Below are positions 1-9,104 of a stretch of 28,504 nucleotides of DNA, in pieces. This DNA comes from Gelidibacter sp038243395 (GTDB taxonomy: Bacteria; Bacteroidota; Bacteroidia; Flavobacteriales; Flavobacteriaceae). Made by a program: the position numbers and the translations under genes. The stretch's first letter is position 1. The number at the start of each line of letters is the position of its first letter. The notes below the pieces were generated by a model. That model was not told the DNA's origin, did not search any database, and saw nothing but the letters and a program-made list of their open reading frames with translations. The stretch spans positions 1 through 28,504 of the forward strand of contig JBBSRC010000058.1 in assembly GCA_038243395.1 (NCBI GenBank), written 5' to 3'.

Positions 1-11
1 AATTTGTAGAA

Positions 12-893
12 ATGCAGCACCCTATAAATAGGACTAAAGCTACACTATGTCTTAATCAAGGTGGCCGGCTTAGTGGATTGGAATTTGATGGCATTGCGGT
101 GCTTGCTAATTTTGATCCATCAACTTATGAAGCCAACTATGAATCGACCATCCTCTTTCCTTTTGTTAACAGAATACGAGATGGAAAATACACTTTTGAG
201 AATGTCGATTATGTATTAAACTGTAATGAAGTCGATAAAAATAATGCTCTGCATGGTTTGGTTTACGATAAAACTTTCGAATGTGTAGACCAGCAAATGA
301 CCTCAAGCCATGGATCAATAACATTACAATATAAACAGGACGGTATATGTGAGGGATTTCCTTTTAAGTTTAATATAAAATTGACCTATATATTAACTGA
401 AGAAAATATGAGTTTATCTGTTAAGATCGACAATGAAGATGATCAAGTATTTCCGTTCACTTTAGGTTGGCATCCTTATTTTGTCAGTGAAAACTTGGAT
501 GAAAGTGTAGTAAATTTTGAAAGTAGCAGTAAGTATGTATTTGACAAGCAACAAATAATTTCCGGTACCATTCCTTTAGAGGTTAAAATGCCTTACCAAC
601 TTGAAGGTGTAAAATTAGATGATAGCTATTCACTGAAAAATAACGTCATCGTTTTTCTTACGCCTGAATATCGCATAACTTTGACAAGCAGTTCCAAGGA
701 AAATTACCTTCAATTATACACGCCAAATACCCCAAATGTTATTGCTATTGAACCTATGACTGGTGCTGCAGATAGTTTTAATAATAAAATCGGCTTAAAA
801 ACATTGCACCCTAATGATAGTTACACTATAAAGTGGGATATTGCTTTTCAACAACCTAATGACCAAGAAGAATCTAATCAACTAATCACATAA
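12..893 (+). CDS. galM: Aldose 1-epimerase (galactose mutarotase)
   Basis: Cytoplasmic enzyme of the galactose pathway that interconverts the alpha and beta anomers of the free sugar, giving galactokinase its alpha-galactose substrate. The 293-aa length fits the family. The visible active-site set is Asn53-Arg54, His81 in NALHG, His154 in GWHPYF (the usual general acid) and Glu247 in IEPMTG (the usual base). It is the first gene of a cluster with a sugar symporter, galactokinase and uridylyltransferase; its stop is 2 nt before the symporter start, so the two are surely co-transcribed. The reading frame is open for the 11 bases upstream, so the true start could lie just outside the window, but residues 1-20 already align with the usual family N-terminus. 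No signal peptide is seen. Substrate preference for galactose is inferred from the neighbours. Confidence 0.9.
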   Translation: MQHPINRTKATLCLNQGGRLSGLEFDGIAVLANFDPSTYEANYESTILFPFVNRIRDGKYTFENVDYVLNCNEVDKNNALHGLVYDKTFECVDQQMTSSHGSITLQYKQDGICEGFPFKFNIKLTYILTEENMSLSVKIDNEDDQVFPFTLGWHPYFVSENLDESVVNFESSSKYVFDKQQIISGTIPLEVKMPYQLEGVKLDDSYSLKNNVIVFLTPEYRITLTSSSKENYLQLYTPNTPNVIAIEPMTGAADSFNNKIGLKTLHPNDSYTIKWDIAFQQPNDQEESNQLIT

Positions 894-895
894 CT

Positions 896-2542
896 ATGCA
901 ATTTTTAACTTTTATTGGGTTTACGGCGTTCGTGGCTATAATCTCCTATTTTAAAACTAGAAAAACAGATGAATCCTCTTCAGATGGTTATTTCTTAGGC
1001 GGACGTAGTTTAACAGCTGGCGTCGTTGCAGGATCTTTGTTATTGACCAATTTATCTACCGAACAATTGGTTGGACTGAATGGTTCTGCCTACCAAAGCG
1101 GATTGTCTGTAATGGTCTGGGAAACGTTAGCCGCTGTAGCGATGGTAGTGACTGCTATTTTCTTATTGCCACGCTATTTAAAAGGAGGATTAACTACGGT
1201 CCCAGGGTTTTTGGCAGAACGCTTTGACGTCACGACCAAAACACTGACTTCTGTTTTATTTCTATCTGGTTATGTGGTGGTTTTGTTGCCTGTTATATTA
1301 TATTCTGGATCATTGGCCATCAGCGGTATGTTTGATGTGCCTGAGTTATTGGGCGTAACGCAAACCCAATCCATTTGGATATGTGTTTGGGGAATTGGGA
1401 TTATCGGATCAATTTATGCCGTATTTGGAGGGTTAAAGGCGGTTGCAGTATCCGACTCTATCAATGCTATCGGTTTGTTGGCAGGTGGGGTTTTAATTCC
1501 AATTTTTGGTTTAATAATGATTGGTGACGGTAGTATATTAGATGGTCTAAATATCTTGACTACTGAAAATCCTGAAAAATTCAAATCGATGGGAGGCCCA
1601 ACAGATCCGGTTCCATTCTATACCATTTTCACAGGAATGATGTTAGTAAATTTATTTTATTGGGGAACCAACCAGCAAATTATACAAAGAGCACTTGGTG
1701 CTAAAAATTTAAAAGAAGGTCAAAAAGGACTTTTGTTGGCTGGATGTATAAAAATATTAGGACCTATTATTGTTGTTCTGCCTGGTATTATAGCTTTTCA
1801 CATGTTTCAAGGGAATTTGGATAATGCAGATAGTGCTTATCCAATGTTAGTTAAAAAAGTATTGCCTACGGCATGGGTTGGATTCTTTGCCGCAGTCGTA
1901 TTTGGTGCTATTTTAAGCTCTTTCAATAGTGTTTTGAACAGCTCGGTAACTTTATTCGGGATTGATGTTTATAAACAGCATATCAATAAGGAAGCTGATG
2001 AAAAAACGGTTGTAAAATACGGCAAAACGTTTGGAATCGTCTTAGCCATTGCCGCGATGTTCATTGCACCTCTTATTGCGAATGCTGGAAGCTTGTTTGA
2101 TTATCTTCAAGAAATTAATGGTATTTATAGTATCCCTATATTAACCATTATTGTCGTTGGTTATACAACTAAACGTGTTCCGGCTATCGCAGCTAAAATT
2201 GGATTGGTATCCGGATGTATTTTGTATTGCATCAGCCAATTTATACTTAAAGACTATTTTATTAATAAAGCACTCGAAAAAGCAGCAGCATCAGGAATTA
2301 CGGATGAGGCCGATTTAGCACTGGTAACAGCACAAGCCTATCCTCACTTTCTAGATATCATGGCCATTCTATTCGTATTGAACATCGTGATCATGTTAAT
2401 TATCGGAAAATTAAGACCTAGAGAAGTGCCGTTCGTCCAGGAATACACAAAACAAGTGGACATTACCCCTTGGAAATATGTTAAACAAGCGGGTATTGTG
2501 ATTTGCTTGATTGTGGTGGGAATTTATATTTATTTTGCATAA
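896..2542 (+). CDS. SSS-family sodium/galactose (sugar) symporter
   Basis: Inner-membrane sodium:solute symporter (SLC5/SSS family), likely bringing in galactose with Na+. The 548-aa protein is hydrophobic throughout, consistent with about 14 transmembrane helices, including hydrophobic segments near residues 1-18, 45-65, 70-95 and 118-140. Family landmarks resembling the Vibrio vSGLT transporter are the LSTEQLVG-NGSAY region near residues 53-66 and the YWGTNQQIIQRAL segment near residue 255, which in vSGLT lines the sugar site and inner gate. The LLTNLST stretch in TM1 fits the sodium-binding region. It lies 2 nt after the epimerase and 2 nt before galactokinase, so the locus couples uptake with phosphorylation. 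The family assignment is firm; the substrate is inferred from the operon. Confidence 0.9.
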   Translation: MQFLTFIGFTAFVAIISYFKTRKTDESSSDGYFLGGRSLTAGVVAGSLLLTNLSTEQLVGLNGSAYQSGLSVMVWETLAAVAMVVTAIFLLPRYLKGGLTTVPGFLAERFDVTTKTLTSVLFLSGYVVVLLPVILYSGSLAISGMFDVPELLGVTQTQSIWICVWGIGIIGSIYAVFGGLKAVAVSDSINAIGLLAGGVLIPIFGLIMIGDGSILDGLNILTTENPEKFKSMGGPTDPVPFYTIFTGMMLVNLFYWGTNQQIIQRALGAKNLKEGQKGLLLAGCIKILGPIIVVLPGIIAFHMFQGNLDNADSAYPMLVKKVLPTAWVGFFAAVVFGAILSSFNSVLNSSVTLFGIDVYKQHINKEADEKTVVKYGKTFGIVLAIAAMFIAPLIANAGSLFDYLQEINGIYSIPILTIIVVGYTTKRVPAIAAKIGLVSGCILYCISQFILKDYFINKALEKAAASGITDEADLALVTAQAYPHFLDIMAILFVLNIVIMLIIGKLRPREVPFVQEYTKQVDITPWKYVKQAGIVICLIVVGIYIYFA

Positions 2543-2544
2543 GA

Positions 2545-3696
2545 ATGATGAATAAAGAATTAATTAAAGAAGTAACTCGAAGTTTTAAAACGCATTTTGA
2601 ATCAGAACCCATAATCGTTTTTTCTCCTGGAAGAATCAATCTGATTGGAGAGCATACCGATTATAACGACGGGTTTGTTTTTCCTGCAGCGATCAATAAA
2701 GGGATTGCATTAGCCATTCAAAAAAGTGATTCTTCAACTAGTACAGTGGTCGCTTTTAATAAAAATGATACCTATGCGTTTACTTTAGATGCTATAGAGC
2801 CTTTGGAAAATGGGGATTGGCGAAACTACATCTTGGGTGTTGTCGCAGAATTACAAGTACTTGGAAAGAGTGTTGGAAATTTCAACGGCGTTTTTGCTGG
2901 TAACATTCCCGGTGGTGCTGGTTTGTCGTCATCTGCTGCTTTAGAAAACAGTTTTGTTTATGGATTGAATGCTCTTTTTGAGCTAGGTTTATCTAAACAC
3001 GAGATGATTTTGGTATCCCAAAAAGCGGAACATAATTTTGCAGGGGTAAAATGTGGGATTATGGATCAATATGCCAGTATGTTCGGGATAAAAAATAGCG
3101 CACTGTTATTAGATTGTAGGACAATTACCTCAAAACCTTATAAAATAGATTTTAAAGACTACAAGTTAATGCTCATTAATACCAATGTGAAGCACGATTT
3201 GTCTGAAACTGCGTATAATGACCGTCGTGAAGTCTGTGAAAATGTATCTAAATTACTGGGGATAGTTGCCTTAAGAGATGCTTCAAAAGAAGATCTGGAG
3301 ACCATTAAAAGTGACATATCCGAAGGAGATTATCAAAAAGCATTGTATGTCATTGAAGAAAATGATCGTGTAAGGCAATTTTCAGTAGCGATAGAAAAAA
3401 ATGATTTAGAAACCTTGGGAGATTTGCTTTTTCAGTCCCACGAAGGTTTGAGTATTAAATATGAAGTAAGCTGTGCAGAATTGAATTTTTTAGTGGATAG
3501 AGCACACGAAAGCTCAAGTGTAATTGGAGCACGGATGATGGGCGGCGGCTTTGGTGGCTGTACCATAAACTTGGTGTTAAAAAAGGATGTGAAATCTTTT
3601 AAACAAGAAGTATCCAATCGATTTAAAGATGAATTTGGAAGAGCGTGTACCATTTATAAAGTAAAGTTGGCTCAAGGTACGCATATCGTGGATTGA
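2545..3696 (+). CDS. galK: Galactokinase
   Basis: Cytoplasmic GHMP-superfamily kinase that phosphorylates alpha-galactose to galactose-1-phosphate using ATP. The translated 383 aa match the family's length. All three motifs are present: the galactokinase signature around PGRINLIGEHTDYNDG (catalytic Arg30; sugar-contact Glu36, His37, Asp39), the ATP-binding GGAGLSSSAALE at about 123-134, and the C-terminal MGGGFGGCTI motif. The catalytic Asp is Asp174 in CGIMDQY. The frame stays open back to 2503, inside the symporter gene, but the two adjacent ATGs at 2545 and 2548 lie just after the symporter stop and give the normal N-terminus, so I chose 2545. It is translationally close to the upstream gene. 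No defects are seen. Confidence 0.95.
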   Translation: MMNKELIKEVTRSFKTHFESEPIIVFSPGRINLIGEHTDYNDGFVFPAAINKGIALAIQKSDSSTSTVVAFNKNDTYAFTLDAIEPLENGDWRNYILGVVAELQVLGKSVGNFNGVFAGNIPGGAGLSSSAALENSFVYGLNALFELGLSKHEMILVSQKAEHNFAGVKCGIMDQYASMFGIKNSALLLDCRTITSKPYKIDFKDYKLMLINTNVKHDLSETAYNDRREVCENVSKLLGIVALRDASKEDLETIKSDISEGDYQKALYVIEENDRVRQFSVAIEKNDLETLGDLLFQSHEGLSIKYEVSCAELNFLVDRAHESSSVIGARMMGGGFGGCTINLVLKKDVKSFKQEVSNRFKDEFGRACTIYKVKLAQGTHIVD

Positions 3697-3973
3697 AAAT
3701 ATAAGGAATGGAATTATGAAACTTCGACAAGTTCAATAACCATTGTTTACTCTAATAAGCTCATAACAATTGCAGGTGGAATTAGAATCGTAACATCGAA
3801 ATATGTTTTTAAATCTTAATAATGTTATGAATACAATGTTTGATCAACATTTCACGAACAATTACGACGATGATTATCAAGGTAGATAAAGTTTTTTAAA
3901 TCTAAATTTTCGGCAGATCGATGATATATTTAATAAGATCCAGGTCATTGTCAAATGATAAAACAACAACATT

Positions 3974-4996
3974 ATGAACACTAATTTACAAGATTATTCA
4001 CATAAGCGCTATAATATTCTAACTGGCGAATGGGTGCTTGTGTCACCGCATAGAGCTAAGCGTCCGTGGCAAGGGCAAAATGAAACGATATCCAACGAAC
4101 AACGGCCTGCACATGATCCCACTTGTTATTTATGTGCCAGCAATACTCGAATTAATGGCGAAGTAAATCCTGATTATAAGGATGTCTTTGTGTTCACAAA
4201 TGACTTTGCGGCATTGCAAACCACATCACCCATATTTTCGGTAAACGACGGTTTGTTTAAGGCAGAAAGTGAGCAAGGCATTTGCAAGGTCATTTGTTTT
4301 AGTCCAGACCACTCAAAAAGTTTGGCGGATATGACGGTGGAAGATATCCAGAAGGTTGTTGAGGCTTGGCAAAGTGAATACACTTTATTAGGTTCCAATG
4401 AGATGATCAACTATGTTCAGATTTTTGAAAATAAAGGTGCAGTTATGGGCTGTAGCAATCCGCATCCACATGGTCAAATTTGGAGTCAATCGACTTTACC
4501 CAATGAAGTCGAAAAAAAGGATCAACACCAAAAAGCCTATTACGATGCGAATAAAAGAAGTCTTCTTGGAGATTATCTTAAACAGGAACTCGAAGCCAAT
4601 GAGCGCATTATTTTTCAAAACGCCAACTTTGTTGTTTTGGCGCCATTTTGGGCAATATGGCCTTTTGAAACGATGATTGTTCCTAAAAAAGCTTACTCAA
4701 ATATTACAGAACTAAAAGAGGAAGAGAGTTTGGCTTTTGCAGAGGCTATTTCTAAAATCACGAAAGCTTACGATGCCTTGTTTGAGACGTCATTTCCATA
4801 CTCCAGTGGCATTCATCAAGCACCTACAAATGGAGAAGACAATGATCATTGGCATTGGCACATGAGTTTTTATCCGCCATTATTAAGAAGCGCCATTGTA
4901 AAGAAATTTATGGTGGGTTATGAGATGTTCGGGTCTCCGCAACGCGATATCACGGCCGAACAAGCGGTAGATAGGCTCAAGGCTCTAATAAAATAA
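3974..4996 (+). CDS. galT: Galactose-1-phosphate uridylyltransferase
   Basis: Exchanges UMP between UDP-glucose and galactose-1-phosphate, the third Leloir step after the mutarotase and kinase encoded upstream. The 340 aa are typical. The active-site NPHPHGQIW has the nucleophilic His at residue 166, the same number as in E. coli GalT. Cys51 and Cys54 (CYLC) are the usual zinc ligands, and HWHWHMSF near residue 294 is the conserved C-terminal histidine cluster. It is separated from galK by 277 bp with no gene I can find and no clear terminator, so it may be read from the upstream promoter or have its own. UDP-galactose 4-epimerase (galE), needed to close the cycle, is not in this window. Confidence 0.95.
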   Translation: MNTNLQDYSHKRYNILTGEWVLVSPHRAKRPWQGQNETISNEQRPAHDPTCYLCASNTRINGEVNPDYKDVFVFTNDFAALQTTSPIFSVNDGLFKAESEQGICKVICFSPDHSKSLADMTVEDIQKVVEAWQSEYTLLGSNEMINYVQIFENKGAVMGCSNPHPHGQIWSQSTLPNEVEKKDQHQKAYYDANKRSLLGDYLKQELEANERIIFQNANFVVLAPFWAIWPFETMIVPKKAYSNITELKEEESLAFAEAISKITKAYDALFETSFPYSSGIHQAPTNGEDNDHWHWHMSFYPPLLRSAIVKKFMVGYEMFGSPQRDITAEQAVDRLKALIK

Positions 4997-5053
4997 GTAT
5001 AATATTTTGAAATAATAACGGCTTCAACATGATGGTTTAAGCCTCATACAATG

Positions 5054-5073
5054 TATTCTTTCTTTAAAGAATA
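5054..5073. terminator. AT-rich hairpin between convergent genes
   Basis: A perfect 8-bp inverted repeat, TATTCTTT / AAAGAATA with a 4-nt loop, lies between galT (plus) and the beta-lactamase-like gene (minus), which converge here. It could end transcription from both sides, but the stem is AT-rich and no long T tract follows, so this is a weak call. Confidence 0.35.
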
Positions 5074-5114
5074 GTTACGTATTGAAATGCCGGCGGATTT
5101 AGATTAAGATGCCA

Positions 5115-6041
5115 TTAGTATTTGAGTCCCTTTACCAAATCTGCAAATCCGGCTGCCGGCTTCCAATCGGATTTTGGTTCAAAATAGTGCCAGAGATACG
5201 CTGAAATTCTTCTCTGCAGTTCCCAAGCCTTATTATCAAATTCCCAGGATTCATCTTTGTTGTTTTTAGTGGCAATATAAAATACATAATCGCCACTTGG
5301 GGCATTAACCATGACCAATTCTGATCGAGATTTATCGACCATGCCTTGTTTGGCTGCGGTTTGGATGTAGGGTGGAATTTGGGATAGAGAATAATCTGTG
5401 TAGAAAGAATTAGCCATAATGCGGTACATTTCATCACTCGCTGAGGCATCGACTAAGGTTCTTTGTCTCATTTTTACAAGCAAAGAAGCCATTTCACGAG
5501 GTGTGGTTTGGCCCCAGCCATAGGTTTCCCAATACTTGGTTCGGCCTTCTGTCCTGCTATTAACCCGAGTATGGATTAAGCCCAGATCAGCCATAGTTTT
5601 ATTGATGGCCACCCCACCGCCCACCAGTTCTTGGCACCACAAGGAAGTAGTATTATCACTCAAAGTTATCATTAATGAGGCCAAAGTGCGCAGATCCGTG
5701 ACGGTGCTATCTTTGTAAAATTGCATGACGCCCGATCCACCATAAATTCTTTTCACATTATAAACCATGGTGTCGTTTAGGTGTAGTTTCCCAGATTTGA
5801 TCTGATTGAACACTTCAATTAAAATAGGAACTTTTACGACACTTGCTGTGGGGAAAATAGTATCTGGATTAATGCCAGCTTCCATTTCGGTTTTGAGATT
5901 ATAAACGTAAATGCCCACATCACCTTCGAAATTTTTCACCAACTCGGCAAGTCCTTTTTCTAATTTTCGGTCGGTTTGTTGTGGCATCACTATAAATGTA
6001 CCGGAAAAGAAAAGAGCCAGAGCGCACAAGATTGTTTTCAT
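5115..6041 (-). CDS. Exported class A beta-lactamase-like serine hydrolase
   Basis: Penicillin-binding-protein-fold serine hydrolase of the class A beta-lactamase family (308 aa). Residues 1-20 form a Sec-type signal peptide (Lys3, hydrophobic core ILCALALFFSGTFIV), so it acts in the periplasm. Motif one is Ser67-Val-Val-Lys70, motif two Ser128-Asp-Asn130, and the omega loop has Arg163-Thr-Glu165 placed 14 residues before TTP, which fits Ambler Arg164/Glu166. Two departures are notable: motif three reads Lys231-Gln-Gly instead of KTG or KSG, and the position equivalent to Asn170 is Lys. It may therefore be a weak or altered lactamase, or a hydrolase with another role. It converges on galT and is preceded by about 390 bp with no gene. 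Family confidence is high; resistance activity is unproven. Confidence 0.85.
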   Translation of the reverse strand: MKTILCALALFFSGTFIVMPQQTDRKLEKGLAELVKNFEGDVGIYVYNLKTEMEAGINPDTIFPTASVVKVPILIEVFNQIKSGKLHLNDTMVYNVKRIYGGSGVMQFYKDSTVTDLRTLASLMITLSDNTTSLWCQELVGGGVAINKTMADLGLIHTRVNSRTEGRTKYWETYGWGQTTPREMASLLVKMRQRTLVDASASDEMYRIMANSFYTDYSLSQIPPYIQTAAKQGMVDKSRSELVMVNAPSGDYVFYIATKNNKDESWEFDNKAWELQRRISAYLWHYFEPKSDWKPAAGFADLVKGLKY

Positions 6042-6431
6042 AAAAACCTTTAGTTAGTTAGAATAGGGTATAATTTACAAAATAATAACGCCGCTAGTCT
6101 CTGAGCTTCTGAAAATTTTATCGTCCGGCTATAGCTGTTTGAGCATCTCTGCTGAAATCTCATACTCTTTTGTAATTGGAAGTTCTACATGCTAAATCGG
6201 GCGTACTCTTTAATTTGGAATAAGTCAAAAGATTCTTCTGATATTAGTTATTTCTGTTTTCTTCCAGATTTTATAACTGCTAATATTTTCAACTTCTTTC
6301 TCCAATTATGGTAAATGCGAATTGAATTAAATCAATAATGTGTTTTATATACAAGCCTTGCTCACAAGGGTAAATCAATGGATTCTCAAATAAGGTTGAG
6401 GAATTTGAAGCTAATAGGCAAATAAATTAAA
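6042..6431. other. Intergenic stretch, no gene seen
   Basis: About 390 bp between two minus-strand genes. I see no convincing reading frame, RNA or hairpin terminator. A short minus-strand open stretch around 6130-6190 reads like a few tens of codons of protein but is closed by stops on both sides, so it may be a remnant. Confidence 0.4.
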
Positions 6432-7697
6432 TTAGGAATATTTGAAAGCAGAAAGCACTTGTGTTCTACTTTTTCTATCTACCATAATATAAACAATGTT
6501 GGTCATAAAATGACTAATTAAAACGGCAATCGCTGCACCCGTAGTGTGCCAAATCGGAATTAATAAGTAGCATAAAATAACGTTTGAAACACATCCAAGA
6601 ATAAACCGATAGACGTTTTTTTGTAAATCGTTAGTATTGATGAGGTGTTTTTCATAAATCATGCCTATGAACACAAAAAGTGGGGCCCAACAAAAAATCA
6701 ACAAGGGAGTTTTTGCTTCGGCATAAGATATCTCAAAGTAAGTATCGAGAATAAAATCTCCGAAGAATGTGTAAAAGACACCAATAAATATTCCCAAAAT
6801 AACCGTGATTTTAGCAAGCGTTTTGATCTTCTTTTGATAGAGGAGGTTGTTTTCTCGGAAAGATTCAGCTAAAGATGGATACAAGGCATTAATGATGGCA
6901 AATCCGATATTCCAGCTCAATCCGAAAACTAAAAACTGTACTGGGGCAAAAATTCCATTAGCGTGATCTCCATGATAATATTTTAGGAATAATTCATCAA
7001 TGGTAATGTAAAACATGATTAAGCTATTCGAAATTATCAAAGGAAAAGACATCTTCAATAATGATTTCCCCAATGTCCAAGAAAACTGCCATTGTCTAAG
7101 TCCAATCAAGTTTTTATGCTTTAAAATGATGGTGTAAATTAATCCTTGAATAAAAAAATCAAGCACAATGAGTTTGGCGAAATAATAAACATCAAATTGG
7201 TTTTTAACACCATAGTATTGAAGTGATACGATAATAACTAAGCTAGAAACTTTACTGATGAAGATGATTTTTGTCCATTTTTTTGCTAGTAAATAATATT
7301 CAAAAACATCGGTCAATTTGAACAAATAACTGCAACCAATAATCAGATATAAACCTGATAGCGGGCTGTTTTTCGTAAAACTAAAATAGAGGATAATGCC
7401 TGCGAAGATAACGACCCAACTGAATAATCTCAGATAAAATGCCGTGGCCAAGATGAGCTGAGCACGTTTTGGGTGAAAAATTATTTCCCTGATACAAATA
7501 GCAGATAAACCCAAGAAGAATAAGGGCGTAAGCATCCCTAAAAGAGATTCTGCAAATTTAAGTTTTCCTATATCTGCGGTGCCTAGAGCGCTAAAAATTT
7601 GAGGCACAATAAAGACACCCGTAAAAAATTGAATGATTTTTTCGAGCGTAAACCATTTGCTCGCAATAAAATCTTTTTTACTAAAAACTGAGGTCAT
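6432..7697 (-). CDS. Polysaccharide flippase (Wzx/MATE-like, MVF superfamily)
   Basis: Polytopic inner-membrane protein of the oligosaccharide flippase type, expected to translocate lipid-linked sugar units for surface polysaccharide. The 421 aa hold about 12 hydrophobic helices, with a family-like N-terminus (KDFIASKWFTLEKIIQFFTG), an aromatic ISFLFW-like core and a short basic C-terminus. The frame extends to a TTG at 7733, but an ATG lies at 7697 and a TATATTTG -7 box sits at 7716-7723 on this strand, inside the extension, so the ATG is preferred. No glycosyltransferase or polymerase genes are nearby, so this is an orphan flippase and its substrate cannot be told. It diverges from the WYL regulator, which may control it. 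Confidence 0.8.
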   Translation of the reverse strand: MTSVFSKKDFIASKWFTLEKIIQFFTGVFIVPQIFSALGTADIGKLKFAESLLGMLTPLFFLGLSAICIREIIFHPKRAQLILATAFYLRLFSWVVIFAGIILYFSFTKNSPLSGLYLIIGCSYLFKLTDVFEYYLLAKKWTKIIFISKVSSLVIIVSLQYYGVKNQFDVYYFAKLIVLDFFIQGLIYTIILKHKNLIGLRQWQFSWTLGKSLLKMSFPLIISNSLIMFYITIDELFLKYYHGDHANGIFAPVQFLVFGLSWNIGFAIINALYPSLAESFRENNLLYQKKIKTLAKITVILGIFIGVFYTFFGDFILDTYFEISYAEAKTPLLIFCWAPLFVFIGMIYEKHLINTNDLQKNVYRFILGCVSNVILCYLLIPIWHTTGAAIAVLISHFMTNIVYIMVDRKSRTQVLSAFKYS

Positions 7698-7715
7698 GAA
7701 CGGTATTTGGGTAGC

Positions 7716-7723
7716 CAAATATA
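7716..7723 (-). promoter_or_regulatory. Bacteroidota -7 box for the flippase gene
   Basis: Minus-strand TATATTTG, an exact match to the TAnnTTTG consensus of Bacteroidota sigma factor promoters, 19 nt before the ATG at 7697. No good -33 TTG is seen at the right spacing. Confidence 0.5.
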
Positions 7724-7742
7724 TTAAAACCAATTCCTTTTA

Positions 7743-7783
7743 ACTGTTTGAAAGTTAATTATTACATTCGTTTTCCAAACAGT
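7743..7783. promoter_or_regulatory. Inverted-repeat operator candidate between divergent genes
   Basis: Perfect 8-bp inverted repeat ACTGTTTG (7743-7750) and CAAACAGT (7776-7783), half-sites 33 bp apart start to start (about three helical turns). It lies between the flippase promoter and the ATG of the WYL regulator, so it could bind that regulator and control both genes. Inference from position and symmetry only. Confidence 0.45.
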
Positions 7784-7786
7784 CCT

Positions 7787-8767
7787 ATGACCCCAGAATT
7801 TCTTCGCCGCTACTACATTTTACGCGTAATTTCGAATCCAAAAGTTTATGGGATTGAAAAAAATGGCTTTGTGCCACTTAATGATTTGCAAAATGCATTG
7901 GATCAGTTACGTGTTGATAATATTGATGATCCACTTTACGACAAATTAAACCAATATTGCCGTAAAACCGTTAAGCGCGATTTGGATAAAATAAAGTCTT
8001 ATTACCAAACGGTCATTTTACACAAACGTAATTACGGGTATTATATAGAAGGCTACGAAGTGAGCGAAGCCTTAAATGAGGTTTATGAAAAAACTGAAAT
8101 CTATCTGCTGCACCATCACGCTCATACTTGGAAAGCACATGTCACAACCTCGCAAACATCCTTATGTTCACAGGTGGATTTGGTGCCCCTCATTCATGCT
8201 ATAGACCAGCAGTTTTTAATAGAGTTAGAATATCAAGGTTGGTACGATGATAATAGCTTTCAAACTATTTCTGGTTTCTTCCAGCCGTTGCACCTCAAAG
8301 AAATCAAGAAATCGTGGTATTTAATGGCGCATAACAAACAATATGGTATTTACGCTTTTTGTCTGGACGACCGGATAAAAGACTTTAAAATTTGCAAACA
8401 GAAAGTTAAGGAGCCCATTACTTTTAGTCCCACAGCATATTTTAAAAATTCGATTGGTATTCTAAAAACCGGCATGCCACCCGAATGGATTCATATCCAA
8501 GTGGCCAATCATCATTTTAAGTATTTGATCAATAATCCCTTACATTATTCTCAAGAGATTGTAGCGCATCCAGAAGAAGTGGACACGCCTGAATTAAACT
8601 ATAGCAATCCAGATATTTGGGGCGAAATTAAAGTCTGTATCGAACCTAATTACGAATTTTTAATGGAGATTCTGAAATACAATCTTTGGGTTAGAGTGGT
8701 CAGTCCATTGCACGTTAGAGCTTATGTAAAAGAGCACTTGGAATTGGTCACGGACTATTATATGTAA
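7787..8767 (+). CDS. WYL-domain transcriptional regulator
   Basis: Predicted DNA-binding regulator: an N-terminal winged-helix/HTH-like region (about residues 1-85 of 326) followed by a WYL ligand-sensing domain around residues 135-215, whose core ends in KKSWYLMAHN and YGIYAFCLDDRI, then a WYL C-terminal extension with the typical ELLMEIL-like end (EFLMEILKYNLWVRVVSPLH). Such proteins usually bind DNA through the HTH and sense nucleotides or other ligands through the WYL fold. The frame is open from a TTG at 7748, but the ATG at 7787 is preferred because the region between holds an inverted repeat. It is divergent from the flippase and upstream of two small genes. A decayed paralogue lies at 9605-10470. 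The regulated genes and ligand are unknown. Confidence 0.8.
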   Translation: MTPEFLRRYYILRVISNPKVYGIEKNGFVPLNDLQNALDQLRVDNIDDPLYDKLNQYCRKTVKRDLDKIKSYYQTVILHKRNYGYYIEGYEVSEALNEVYEKTEIYLLHHHAHTWKAHVTTSQTSLCSQVDLVPLIHAIDQQFLIELEYQGWYDDNSFQTISGFFQPLHLKEIKKSWYLMAHNKQYGIYAFCLDDRIKDFKICKQKVKEPITFSPTAYFKNSIGILKTGMPPEWIHIQVANHHFKYLINNPLHYSQEIVAHPEEVDTPELNYSNPDIWGEIKVCIEPNYEFLMEILKYNLWVRVVSPLHVRAYVKEHLELVTDYYM

Positions 8768-9104
8768 GTGTTTCATGGTTTTGATACCGTCGGTATTTAG
8801 AATAGAAGACATTTGTCCGATTTTAAATTTTGTTGTGCTTTAAGAGTTTTCCGTGAATAGAGACATCATAATCTTTTTTTTCTCTATCATTTTTCCTTCT
8901 AATTTTTAAACTCTTTTTTAGCTTACTATAAGTTAACAAATTCCACCTTTCCTTAAATTCCCGATATATGGGAAAGGCATCTTCTATTATTTCAGTATAA
9001 GTATTATTACAGTATAAGAGTTACGTTTTCAAACGGACACATTTTGTCCAATAGGAAGATACCTTTGACTCTATTACAAATAAACTTAACTTAATACGAA
9101 GCTT
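8768..9104 (+). promoter_or_regulatory. Regulatory intergenic region with palindromes
   Basis: No gene seen in about 340 bp. It contains the perfect palindrome ATACCG-T-CGGTAT at 8784-8796 just after the WYL gene, GACATTTGTC at 8808-8817, and the dyad GACA-CATTT-TGTC at 9036-9048 (extended by one G/C pair). A TACCTTTG box (9060-9067) matches the Bacteroidota -7 consensus and probably starts transcription of the gene at 9105. Confidence 0.45.

Noticed and set aside
2503..2544. Galactokinase start inside the symporter gene
   Set aside because: The 14 extra residues overlap the symporter end and are not part of the known galactokinase N-terminus; ATGs at 2545/2548 fit.
3432..3653. Minus-strand ORF within galactokinase
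   Set aside because: Antisense shadow of a well-supported gene, no family features.
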